From JBAZPT01 sp041645535 (GTDB taxonomy: Bacteria; Patescibacteriota; Minisyncoccia; Moranbacterales; UBA2206): a stretch of DNA of 64,000 nucleotides. Made by a program: the position numbers and the translations under genes. Location of the stretch: contig JBAZPT010000002.1 of NCBI GenBank assembly GCA_041645535.1, positions 264,824-328,823 on the forward strand, given 5' to 3'. Below, piece after piece: positions 7,791 through 15,502 of the stretch. Each line of letters begins with the position of its first letter. The stretch's first letter is position 1. Below the pieces are notes generated by a model, which searched no databases, was not told where the DNA came from, and saw only the letters and a program-made list of their open reading frames with translations.

Positions 7791-8816
7791 ATGAGTTTTG
7801 ATTATGATGAATTAATTAGCGTGGAAAATCTTTTTGAATCATGGCGGGCGTATAAAAAGGGCAAGAATAAAAAGACGGAAGTCATGGAATTTGAGAGGCA
7901 TTTGGAGGATAATTTGTTTGCGTTGCATCGAGAATTGCAAGAGGGTAATTATAATCACAGTGAATACTCCTATTTCAGAATATCAGATCCCAAAAAGAGG
8001 GACATTTACAAATCAAAAGTGCGGGACAGGGTGGTTCATCAGGCCGTTTATAAGTATCTTTGCGGAATATATGAAGCTGTTTTCATTGAAAATTCTTTTT
8101 CTTCCAGAAAAAACAAGGGAACGCACAGGGCGGTTTGCGCGTTGTTCGAAATGGCAAAGAAAATTAAGCGGGAAAATAAAGGATGCCTGGCCATAAAATC
8201 CGATGTGCGGAAATATTTTGAAAATATCAATCATAAAATTCTTTTGGAAGTTCTTCACAAAAAAATACAGGATGAAAATTTTTTCAACCTGTTAAAAATT
8301 ATCATTCAAAGCTTCAATGGCGGAATGGGCAAGGGTGTTCCGCTCGGAAACATTACCAGCCAGATTTTTGCCAATATTTATCTCAACGAATTGGATGAAT
8401 TTGTCCGCGACGATCTAAATTCAGGCCAATATGCCAGATATAACGATGATTTTATAATGCTGGGAAACAACGGCAAAAAACTTTTTGGAGATGCCGCAAA
8501 AGCAAAAATATTTTTACGAGATGAATTGTTGCTTGATTTGCCGAAAGAAAAAACAACTTTTCGCAAGTTGAGATGGGGCATAGATTTTTGCGGCTTCGTT
8601 GTTTTGCCAAACGCAATCCTGCTTAGGAATAAAACCAAGGGCAGAATGTTTGCGAATATTAAAATGACGGTGAAAAAACTACACTGCGAAAAAATATCAA
8701 CAAGCGATTCGCGAAGAATACTGGATTCATATTTTGGAATACTTTCGCATTGCAAGGCCTATAATCTTAAGACAAAAATAAAAAACAAGTATTTATACGG
8801 AGAAATACTCGAATAA
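7791..8816 (+). CDS. DGR reverse transcriptase
   Basis: A 341-residue retroelement RT that copies the TR RNA into cDNA with adenine misincorporation. It starts MSFDYDELISVENLFESWR, typical of group II/DGR-related RTs. Visible motifs: KVRDRVVHQAVY, the first catalytic aspartate D138 in DVRKYFENI, the DGR signature LGNITSQ (G186-Q191, in place of QGxxxSP of other RTs) and the catalytic box YNDD (217-220; the second residue is usually A, M or V). No maturase or endonuclease domain is present. The only purine-rich stretch before the start (GAGGT) lies about 22 bases away, so there is no well-placed ribosome site. Confidence 0.95.
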   Translation: MSFDYDELISVENLFESWRAYKKGKNKKTEVMEFERHLEDNLFALHRELQEGNYNHSEYSYFRISDPKKRDIYKSKVRDRVVHQAVYKYLCGIYEAVFIENSFSSRKNKGTHRAVCALFEMAKKIKRENKGCLAIKSDVRKYFENINHKILLEVLHKKIQDENFFNLLKIIIQSFNGGMGKGVPLGNITSQIFANIYLNELDEFVRDDLNSGQYARYNDDFIMLGNNGKKLFGDAAKAKIFLRDELLLDLPKEKTTFRKLRWGIDFCGFVVLPNAILLRNKTKGRMFANIKMTVKKLHCEKISTSDSRRILDSYFGILSHCKAYNLKTKIKNKYLYGEILE

Positions 8817-8837
8817 TTTTTTACTATATATATAATC

Positions 8838-10319
8838 TTAAAGCACGCCTTCTTTTTTCAAGGCTTTTTTGATGTGGCTTTTGGCCAAAGTCGTGCGCGC
8901 GAAGCGCAGCCAGTCCTGGCTCGGCGCTTTGCGTTCTTTGGCGGTGATAATTTCAATAACTTCGGCGTTTTTGATTTTATAATCCAGGGGTACCATTTTG
9001 CCGTTAACTTTGGCGCCCACGGCCCGGTCTCCGATTTCGCTATGGACTTTGTAAGCAAAATCAATCGGCGTGGCGTCCTCTGGAAGATCAATAACATCGC
9101 CATGCGGAGTAAAAGCAAAAATGTGATTTTTGAAAAAATCAATTTTCAGACCCTCGATAAATTCCTCATTGTCTTTTCCTAGTTCGCCCTGCCATTCCTG
9201 CAACTGGCGCACCCAAGTGAGATCCTCATCTAGAGTTTTTTCTTTCTTACTGAAGCCAAAAAAGCTTTTCCAGTTCGTTCCTTTTTCGTTATATGCCCAG
9301 TGGGCGGCGATTCCGAATTCCGCTTCGTCATGCATTCTTTGCGTCCTAATTTGCACTTCCATAATTTTTCCCTCCGGGCCGAAAACGGTGGTATGGATGG
9401 ACTGGTAGCCGTTGGGCTTGGGGAGTGAAATATAATCTTTGATTCGGCCGACCAGCGGGCGGTATTTTTTATGGACGATGCCGAGAGTTTCATAGCAATC
9501 AGCCACTTCCGGAACAATGATCCGGATGCCGGCCAGGTCATAAATTTTATCGATATCCATATCATGGCGCTGCAATTTCAAAAAAAGCCGGTAAATGCGC
9601 TTGGTGCGCCCGTAAATATCCAGGACTTCAATATTGGATTTCTGCAGTTCTTTTTTCAGTTCATGAATAGTTTTTTCCAGATTTTTTTTGCGGATTCCAA
9701 ATTCTTTTTCTTCCAAATTCTTTACGAGCGCATAATTTTCCGGATCCAAGTGCTTAAAAGATAAATCTTCAAGCCGTCCTTTTATTTCTCCGATTCCAAG
9801 CCGATTGGCGATGGGAACAAAAACATCCAGAGTTTCGCGCGCGATGCGCTTCTGTTTTTCCGGCGGCAGCGCTCCCAGTGTTTCCATATTATGCAAGCGG
9901 TCAGCCAGTTTGATAATAACCACGCGGATATCTTCCGCCATAGCCAAAAACATTTTGCGCAGATTTTCAAGGTAGAGTTCTTCTTTGGTTCCGCGCAATT
10001 TTATCTTTCCCAGTTTGGTGACGCCGTCAACGAGGAAAGCAATTTCGCGGCCGAATTTATCTTCGATTTCTTTGAGAGTTATGTTGGTGTCTTCTGGAAT
10101 GTCATGCAGAAGTCCGCCGGAAATAGTTTTCGATCCCATGCCGATGTGGGCGATGTTTAAGGCTGTGTGCAGGGCGTGCTGGATATAGTCCTCGCCGGAT
10201 TTCCTTTTTTGTCCTTTGTGCGCCTGCTCGGAAAATTCAAAAGCGCTGCGAATCAGCTTTTCGCGCTCCGGCGTGCGGGCTCCCCGCAGGTTTTTGAGGA
10301 CGGTTTCGATGGTAATCAT
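8838..10319 (-). CDS. spoT: RelA/SpoT-type (p)ppGpp synthetase/hydrolase, short form
   Basis: A 493-residue stringent-response enzyme. The N-terminal HD domain (HALHTALNIAH, LLHDIPEDT, KLADRLHNMETL) suggests an active hydrolase. The synthetase domain has YDLAGIRIIVP, KDYISLPKPNGYQSIHT and EVQIRTQRMHDEAE. A TGS domain follows (FAFTPHGDVIDLPEDATPID) with a short helical end. The zinc-finger/ACT regulatory tail of full-length RelA/SpoT (~700 residues) is missing, so amino-acid or ribosome sensing through it is unlikely. ATG at 10319 is preferred over the TTG at 10355 because that TTG forms part of a -35 box. Confidence 0.93.
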   Translation of the reverse strand: MITIETVLKNLRGARTPEREKLIRSAFEFSEQAHKGQKRKSGEDYIQHALHTALNIAHIGMGSKTISGGLLHDIPEDTNITLKEIEDKFGREIAFLVDGVTKLGKIKLRGTKEELYLENLRKMFLAMAEDIRVVIIKLADRLHNMETLGALPPEKQKRIARETLDVFVPIANRLGIGEIKGRLEDLSFKHLDPENYALVKNLEEKEFGIRKKNLEKTIHELKKELQKSNIEVLDIYGRTKRIYRLFLKLQRHDMDIDKIYDLAGIRIIVPEVADCYETLGIVHKKYRPLVGRIKDYISLPKPNGYQSIHTTVFGPEGKIMEVQIRTQRMHDEAEFGIAAHWAYNEKGTNWKSFFGFSKKEKTLDEDLTWVRQLQEWQGELGKDNEEFIEGLKIDFFKNHIFAFTPHGDVIDLPEDATPIDFAYKVHSEIGDRAVGAKVNGKMVPLDYKIKNAEVIEIITAKERKAPSQDWLRFARTTLAKSHIKKALKKEGVL

Positions 10320-10325
10320 ACTTTT

Positions 10326-10355
10326 AATACATTGGATATTGAAAGTATATGTCAA
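10326..10355 (-). promoter_or_regulatory. Promoter of the relA/spoT gene, probably leaderless
   Basis: On the minus strand TTGACA (10355-10350), an 18-base spacer and TGTATT (10331-10326) are followed after six bases by the ATG at 10319. A transcript starting at the usual distance would begin at or near the start codon. Confidence 0.55.
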
Positions 10356-10428
10356 TGGAGAGCAAAAGACAAGGTTTTCTCCGCATTTGCGAGGAGTATA
10401 TTTTTGCCGTAAAATAGGGGTATGATTT

Positions 10429-10450
10429 GTTAAGTAACTAGTTAAGTAAC
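10429..10450 (+). repeat. Tandem GTTMAGTAAC repeat, left flank of the R-M cassette
   Basis: Two copies of GTTAAGTAAC separated by TA. A near-identical unit in the same orientation (GTTCAGTAAC twice, separated by TA) lies at 13203-13224, so the two flank the restriction-modification genes as direct repeats. Related copies occur at 26044-26061 and 28543-28564 on the other strand. Confidence 0.75.
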
Positions 10451-10451
10451 A

Positions 10452-10488
10452 CCCCAGTTAAATAATCCGCGAACGGAATCTAACGGGG
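10452..10488 (+). promoter_or_regulatory. Leader stem-loop before the AbrB-like gene
   Basis: CCCC (10452-10455), a bulged A and GTTA pair with TAAC-GGGG (10481-10488). The ATG follows 10 bases after the GGGG. Member of the stem-loop family described in the findings; very similar to copies at 58445 and 60255. Confidence 0.65.
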
Positions 10489-10498
10489 CAAGAAAACT

Positions 10499-10681
10499 AT
10501 GCCGATAAAAAAACTCGCGGACAAAAATATCCGCAAACTGACCCGAATGGGCCGCGCCGGCGGAAGTCTAGGCCTCACTATTCCGATTGAGATCGTGAAG
10601 AAATTAAAATGGAAAGAGCGGCAAAAGGTGAAAGTCAAAGTCGACCGCAAACGGCTGATAATTATCGATTGGAAAAAGTAA
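10499..10681 (+). CDS. AbrB/MazE-like swapped-hairpin DNA-binding protein
   Basis: A 60-residue basic protein. The core GGSLGLTIPIEIVKKLKWKE followed by alternating valines (VKVKVDRKRLIII) fits the SpoVT/AbrB looped-hinge fold used by transition-state regulators and MazE-type antitoxins. It lies 17 bases upstream of the endonuclease gene in the same direction and inside the repeat-flanked cassette, so control of the cassette is a reasonable guess. No toxin partner is adjacent. The N-terminus is rich in Lys/Arg. Confidence 0.72.
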   Translation: MPIKKLADKNIRKLTRMGRAGGSLGLTIPIEIVKKLKWKERQKVKVKVDRKRLIIIDWKK

Positions 10682-10698
10682 TTTTTTATTTAACCACT

Positions 10699-11616
10699 AT
10701 GTATATTTATAAGCATCCAAAACCTATTATAATAAAGCTTGCAGATGAAGCGGGATTTGAAATGCGAAAAATGGCCGCTAAATATATTGCGGATAATCGC
10801 AACACAACAGGAGCAGAAAGAGGCAGTTCCGAAGAACAGGGATTCGGTGCTTTGGCTGAGATTGTTGTTCGCAAAAATATCAAAATGCCGGAAATAAATC
10901 CAACTGATCATCCGCTCGCTTACGATCTTTTGTTGCCGTCCGGAGTAAAGGTTGATGTAAAATGCAGAGGAGGCTCATTACCTTTTAAAGAAGAGTATGT
11001 AAGTAATGACGATTTGCCAAGAGAAGCTAAGCATAATCTTTTTGCTAGGCAAGTACACGATGAAAGTCTGGATACCGATATTTACTTAATGACGCATTTG
11101 GAAACCCCAAAAGACAGGGCTTTGCCTGGCACAAAAAGACAGAGAAAGTGGATATTGTATATTTGCGGATGGGTTTCCAAGGAAAGAGTTGCAAATGAAG
11201 GCGTATATTTACCAAGAGGCTCTCTAACCGAGCAAGGAAGAACATGGTTCACATATAGAGGCCAAGAAATAGAATTTTATAATAAAAATTTAAACGGACT
11301 TGAAAAACTGGATGACTTATTAACAATTGAAAAAGACGATGTCGAAAAAGATAAAAAGCACAAGGGAGATTTAAATTTAACATCTGTTGATGCAATTAGA
11401 ATTGCTTATGATCTGATCGGCAGAGGAGTTTTAAGGGAAAAGCATGTTGATTTTATAAAAAATAAAACAAAAATTAATCAAATAGTAAAACCCATCTTAC
11501 ACCCAAACCAATATTTTCATCTACTTCGGTGGCTTAAAGAAGAGGGACAATTATCTGATATAGAAATGACTAAGGCAAATGAAATTTTAGCAGAGGAACA
11601 ATATAGCGGAGTCTAG
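10699..11616 (+). CDS. PD-(D/E)XK restriction endonuclease (putative)
   Basis: A 305-residue protein; ATG at 10699 is chosen because an earlier in-frame start would overlap the AbrB-like gene. A PD-(D/E)XK-type site is visible: E54 (QGFGALAE), D76 in YDLLLPSG and D86-V-K88 in VKVDVKCR. A C-terminal helical region may serve DNA recognition. It ends one base before the convergent methyltransferase gene, the usual companion of a type II enzyme, which is the main reason for calling it a restriction enzyme. Recognition sequence unknown. It could also be a nuclease of another defence type. Confidence 0.72.
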   Translation: MYIYKHPKPIIIKLADEAGFEMRKMAAKYIADNRNTTGAERGSSEEQGFGALAEIVVRKNIKMPEINPTDHPLAYDLLLPSGVKVDVKCRGGSLPFKEEYVSNDDLPREAKHNLFARQVHDESLDTDIYLMTHLETPKDRALPGTKRQRKWILYICGWVSKERVANEGVYLPRGSLTEQGRTWFTYRGQEIEFYNKNLNGLEKLDDLLTIEKDDVEKDKKHKGDLNLTSVDAIRIAYDLIGRGVLREKHVDFIKNKTKINQIVKPILHPNQYFHLLRWLKEEGQLSDIEMTKANEILAEEQYSGV

Positions 11617-11617
11617 T

Positions 11618-13075
11618 TTAGAATAAGGTACTTTCTTTCATTTTAGCGAATTTCTTTGCGTCGCCAATTCTTTTTTCGCAAATCTTTACATAATCCATTT
11701 TTTGTTTTTTGTGCAAATATATTTCCTCATTTTTTTCAATTCCAATAAACTGTCTGCCCTCTAAAACTGCGGAAACCAAAAAACTTCCACTGCCGCAGGT
11801 ATTATCCAAAACAATATTATCCTCTTTTGTAAAGGTTCTTATTAAATATCGTCCAAGCTCTACTGGTTTTTGTGTTGGGTGATAAACATTACCCTCACTC
11901 TCTGCAGTTTTGAAATAAACAACATCTGTTGGGTAGCGTTCTCCCTCGCTTTTTACTTCAACAGAATTAAAATCACCATAGCTTCCAGTTAGTTGATTTT
12001 TTCTGAAGCCCTTGTTGTAGGGTTCACTCTTTGTCATTTGGGGATTGTAAGCGGGCTGATTCTTGTAAAAAATACAAATATCTTCGTGTTTTCGCAGAGG
12101 TTGTTTTTTTGCATTTAAAAAGTTGGTTGATTTTGATTTGATCCAAGTGATTTTATATTTGAACAATTTTTGATTGGATAATATCAATTTCGCAGTAAAA
12201 ATTCCTTGTGATGTCAGAGCGATAACACCATTATCCTTGATGATTCTTTCATAATGTTCCCATAGCTTATCCAGTGGTATTATACTATCCCAATGGTTTT
12301 GAGTAGATCCATAAGGGAGATCGCATAAGATCATGTCTACGGATTTGGAGGGCATATTTTTCATTATGTCTAAACAGTCTCCCTTAATAATTTTATTCAA
12401 ATAATTGTTAATATGTTTAGTTCCTGTATTTGTTGTTTTTTTCTCTTTACTCCTGTTTAACTCAGTGTTCTTGATAATACCCAAAACTATCCCTTGAATA
12501 TCTAAATTCCTCTCGTCATTTTTAATTATTATTGGAGCATAGTCTTTGTTTGCTGGCTGTAATCTGATCTGGCTTCTCTCTTTATAAAATGTTTTTAATG
12601 TTGCTTCGGTATTATCAATGAGTGCTACTACCTTTTGTCCATTTTCGGCTGTCGTTTGTTTTTGTACTAAGACAATATCTCCATCGTTAATATTTTCATC
12701 AATCATACTTTGTCCCGCCACTCTTAATGCGTAATAATCTTGATTCGACCTAGTCCTTGTTCTGGGGATGGCGATACTTTCATTTTGATTGGTGATAACT
12801 TCAATTGGCTGACCAGCGGCAATTGTTCCAAGAAGCTGAATTTTTACTAAATCTATTTTTTTATCATTGACCAACTCAATACTTCTGGCTCCATATCCAG
12901 TTTTGGAAATAAATCCTTTTCCAATCAGTTCGTCTATGTGTTCAGAAATAGTAGAAAGCGCCTTAAGACGCAAATGTTTTCTTATCTCTTCAAAGGTTGG
13001 GGATATGCTGTGCTTCCGGACATATTTTTTTATGTAATCGTATATTTGTTTTTGACGTTTTGTAAGTGTGGACAT
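11618..13075 (-). CDS. LexA repressor fused to a DNA (adenine/cytosine-N4) methyltransferase
   Basis: A 485-residue fusion. Residues 1-205 are a complete LexA: a winged helix (LTKRQKQIYDYI, SPTFEEIRKHL, STISEHIDELIGKGF), the Ala-Gly cleavage site A87-G88 (GTIAAGQPIEV), the nucleophile S123 (GQSMIDENINDGDIV) and the general base K161 (ATLKTFYKE); the 38-residue Ser-Lys spacing is as in LexA. Residues ~225-485 are a beta-class DNA methyltransferase with the catalytic DLPY (252-255) before SAM motif I (DNTCGSGS, 424-431). All key residues of both halves are present. The frame is continuous with no stop between domains. If it self-cleaves like LexA after DNA damage, the DNA-binding head would separate from the methyltransferase. 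Neighbouring convergent nuclease makes this an R-M system with a built-in SOS-type sensor (inference). Confidence 0.9.
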   Translation of the reverse strand: MSTLTKRQKQIYDYIKKYVRKHSISPTFEEIRKHLRLKALSTISEHIDELIGKGFISKTGYGARSIELVNDKKIDLVKIQLLGTIAAGQPIEVITNQNESIAIPRTRTRSNQDYYALRVAGQSMIDENINDGDIVLVQKQTTAENGQKVVALIDNTEATLKTFYKERSQIRLQPANKDYAPIIIKNDERNLDIQGIVLGIIKNTELNRSKEKKTTNTGTKHINNYLNKIIKGDCLDIMKNMPSKSVDMILCDLPYGSTQNHWDSIIPLDKLWEHYERIIKDNGVIALTSQGIFTAKLILSNQKLFKYKITWIKSKSTNFLNAKKQPLRKHEDICIFYKNQPAYNPQMTKSEPYNKGFRKNQLTGSYGDFNSVEVKSEGERYPTDVVYFKTAESEGNVYHPTQKPVELGRYLIRTFTKEDNIVLDNTCGSGSFLVSAVLEGRQFIGIEKNEEIYLHKKQKMDYVKICEKRIGDAKKFAKMKESTLF

Positions 13076-13113
13076 TTTAGTATTGACAATTTTAGCTTAT
13101 GAATTATACTTAT

Positions 13114-13142
13114 ATTATACCCGAAGATTACCCGAAGGTCAA
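13114..13142 (-). promoter_or_regulatory. Promoter and possible operator of the LexA-methyltransferase gene
   Basis: Minus strand: TTGACC (13142-13137), a 17-base spacer and TATAAT (13119-13114). The region holds CTTCGGGTA twice, 11 bases apart, i.e. one helical turn, suggesting an operator. A second TATAAT lies at 13108-13103. The operator assignment is inference. Confidence 0.65.
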
Positions 13143-13146
13143 AAAG

Positions 13147-13155
13147 TTATCCACA
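13147..13155 (+). promoter_or_regulatory. TTATCCACA (DnaA-box consensus)
   Basis: Exact match to the DnaA-box consensus in the gap between the LexA-methyltransferase promoter and the topA terminator. No promoter is seen downstream of this copy. Confidence 0.5.
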
Positions 13156-13172
13156 GGTCTTAAAGCAAAATT

Positions 13173-13202
13173 AAAAATATCCGTTCGACGCGGATATTTT
13201 TT
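13173..13202 (-). terminator. Terminator downstream of topA
   Basis: AAATATCCG and CGGATATTT flank a 7-base loop, with U-rich tracts on both sides, so it may work in both directions. It follows topA on the minus strand. Confidence 0.7.
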
Positions 13203-13224
13203 GTTCAGTAACTAGTTCAGTAAC
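13203..13224 (+). repeat. Tandem GTTCAGTAAC repeat, right flank of the R-M cassette
   Basis: GTTCAGTAAC, TA, GTTCAGTAAC. It is the exact reverse complement of 28543-28564 and a direct repeat of 10429-10450 (two base changes). Confidence 0.78.
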
Positions 13225-13240
13225 AAAGTTATTTTAAGCC

Positions 13241-15502
13241 CTAAGCTTCTTTTTCAAATCCGCATTCCTTCTTCGAGCATTTGATTTTGCCTTTGGCGGC
13301 GAAGACGAGCAGGGATTTGCAGTCAGGGCAGATTTCGCCGTTGGGCTTGTTCCAGAGCGCGAAGTCGCATTTGGGATAAGTGTTGCAGCCATAAAACGGC
13401 CGGCCGCGTTTCGATTTGCGCTCCACGATGTCGCCCGCCTTCGCCAAGGCTTCGGCGGGCAAGCCGACACTACACTTTGGACATTTGATGCCGGTTTTAT
13501 TTTCTATTTTTTTGATGCCTTTGCAGGCGGGATAATTGGAACAGCCGAGAAAGGTTCCGAACTTGCCGCGCTTCACTGCCATTGGCGCGCCGCAAACTTC
13601 GCAGATTTCGCCTTTATGCTCTTCATCCATTTTCTTTTCCGCGTCGGTTTTTTCCGTGTGTTTGCAATTTGGATAATTGGAACAGGCGATGAATTTTCCA
13701 AACCGGCCGAACTTCATAATCAAATCGCCGCCGCAATCGGGGCAGGACCGATCCAGTTTTTCCTGAAAATCTTCTTTCTTGACCTCCTTGGTTTTAGCCT
13801 TCAGATTTTTTTGAAAGGGTTTATAAAATTCGCGGATCACCGGCACCCATTTTCTCTTGCCTTCGGCGATTTCGTCAAAATCCATTTCAATCGTGGCGGT
13901 AAATTTGATATCCACAATTTCCGGAAAATGCGCAACCAGAAGATCGTTGACCAGCGTTCCGATTTCCAGGGGAAACAATCTTTTCTCTTCATTCTTATCG
14001 ACATATTTTCTTTCAATGATGGTGGAAATTGTCGGCGCGTAAGTTGACGGGCGGCCGATGCCGTTTTCTTCCATAACTTTTACCAGCGTGGCTTCGTTGT
14101 AGCGCGGGGGCGCGGAGGTTTCTTTTTGAGTGGCCAGTGCTTCAATCAAGTTCAAACTTTCGCCGATTTTCATTTTGGGTAAAAGATTTTCGCCGTTGGC
14201 TTTGCCGTTGTAAACTTTCAAGTAACCGTCAAATTTTATTGTGGATCCATTGGCTTGGAGCAGATAATTGTCTTTTCCCTTAGCATCAATTTCCAGTTTT
14301 ACAGAATCAAAAATGGCCGGTTGCATCTGGGAAGCGATCATCCGCTTCCAGATGAGGGCATATAATTTTTCCTCACTTGGATCAAGCTTGGCTGCCAGAT
14401 CATCCGGAGTTTTATCAGGGTAGGCGGGACGGATGGCTTCATGCGCTTCCTGGGCGCCCTTGGATTTTGTTTTGTAAAATTTCGGATCGGACAAAGCATA
14501 ATTTTTTCCGAATAATCGGGAAATAGTTTTTTGCGCCACAAGCATTGATTCCAAAGAAAGATTCAAGCTGTCGGTGCGCATATAGGTGATATATCCTTTT
14601 TCATAAAGTTTTTGCGCGACGCTCATGGTAAATTTGGCGGAGAATCCCAGATTACTGATGGCTGCCTGTTGCAGAGAAGAAGTGGTGAAAGGGGGAGAGG
14701 GATAACGCAAAGTTTCCTTTTCAGTTATATTTTTAACTTTGAATTCGGCGCTCTTAAGATCATTTACAGCCTCGTCGGCCTTTTTTTGGCTGTCAATGAT
14801 AGTCTTTTTGATTTTATAATCCCCGGCGAATAGTTTCAGGGTCAGGGTTTGCTCAACTTTCTGGCCGTCCACTTCAACCAGATTAGAATCAAAAATTTCC
14901 TGCTTGCCGCCAGTTTTCAGTTTGACGGTAATGGCAAAATACTTTTCGGATTTGAATTTTTCAATTTCTCTTTCTCTTTCAACAATGAGACGGAGCGCTA
15001 CTGATTGCACGCGCCCGGCGGAAAGTCCGCGGCGGATTTTTTTCCAGAGAAATGGAGAAAGCTCAAAACCGACCAGGCGATCCAAAATTCTGCGAGCCTG
15101 TTGGGCGTCCACTAAATTAAGATCAATGGCGCGCGGATTTTCCAATGCTTTTTCAATCGCGCTTTTAGTAATTTCGTGAAACACAATTCTTTTTGTTTCT
15201 TTCGGATTTAGATTCAAGGCCGAAACCAGGTGCCAGGAAATAGCTTCTCCTTCGCGGTCTTCATCAGTCGCGAGGATCACAGTTTCTGCTTTTTTGGCGA
15301 GTTCTTTCAGTTCCTCAACTCTTTCGGCGGCCTTGGCCGGGATGACATATTCCGGTTCAAAATTATTTTCAATATCAATGCCCATTTTTTTGGCGGGCAA
15401 ATCGCGGATATGTCCATAGCTTGATTTCACAGTAAAAGCCTTTCCTAAAAATTTGGAAATTGTTTTAGCTTTAGTAGGAGACTCGACGATAACTAACTTC
15501 AT
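13241..15502 (-). CDS. topA: DNA topoisomerase I
   Basis: A 753-residue type IA topoisomerase that relaxes negative supercoils. The TOPRIM domain starts at residue 1 (KLVIVESPTKAKTI) with acidic cluster DEDREGE. The catalytic tyrosine is Y307 in YITYMRTDS. The C-terminus has several four-Cys zinc fingers (CPDCGG..CSNYPNC; CEVCGAP..CSNYPAC; CPKC..CNTYPKC; CPDCKS..CSKKEC). The third finger carries an in-frame insertion, GLPAEALAKAG, encoded by a palindrome. The gene overlaps dprA by 4 bases and the two probably form one transcript. Confidence 0.97.
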   Translation of the reverse strand: MKLVIVESPTKAKTISKFLGKAFTVKSSYGHIRDLPAKKMGIDIENNFEPEYVIPAKAAERVEELKELAKKAETVILATDEDREGEAISWHLVSALNLNPKETKRIVFHEITKSAIEKALENPRAIDLNLVDAQQARRILDRLVGFELSPFLWKKIRRGLSAGRVQSVALRLIVEREREIEKFKSEKYFAITVKLKTGGKQEIFDSNLVEVDGQKVEQTLTLKLFAGDYKIKKTIIDSQKKADEAVNDLKSAEFKVKNITEKETLRYPSPPFTTSSLQQAAISNLGFSAKFTMSVAQKLYEKGYITYMRTDSLNLSLESMLVAQKTISRLFGKNYALSDPKFYKTKSKGAQEAHEAIRPAYPDKTPDDLAAKLDPSEEKLYALIWKRMIASQMQPAIFDSVKLEIDAKGKDNYLLQANGSTIKFDGYLKVYNGKANGENLLPKMKIGESLNLIEALATQKETSAPPRYNEATLVKVMEENGIGRPSTYAPTISTIIERKYVDKNEEKRLFPLEIGTLVNDLLVAHFPEIVDIKFTATIEMDFDEIAEGKRKWVPVIREFYKPFQKNLKAKTKEVKKEDFQEKLDRSCPDCGGDLIMKFGRFGKFIACSNYPNCKHTEKTDAEKKMDEEHKGEICEVCGAPMAVKRGKFGTFLGCSNYPACKGIKKIENKTGIKCPKCSVGLPAEALAKAGDIVERKSKRGRPFYGCNTYPKCDFALWNKPNGEICPDCKSLLVFAAKGKIKCSKKECGFEKEA
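13433..13465 (-). repeat. Palindromic element inserted in frame in topA zinc finger 3
   Basis: GCCCGCC (13433-13439) pairs with GGCGGGC (13454-13460). It encodes GLPAEALAKAG between the Cys pairs of finger 3, stretching the loop to 28 residues against 16 in fingers 1 and 2. Confidence 0.65.

Noticed and set aside
7405..7794. 129-residue plus-strand frame opposite avd
   Set aside because: The minus-strand frame has clear Avd motifs; the plus frame is its antisense shadow.
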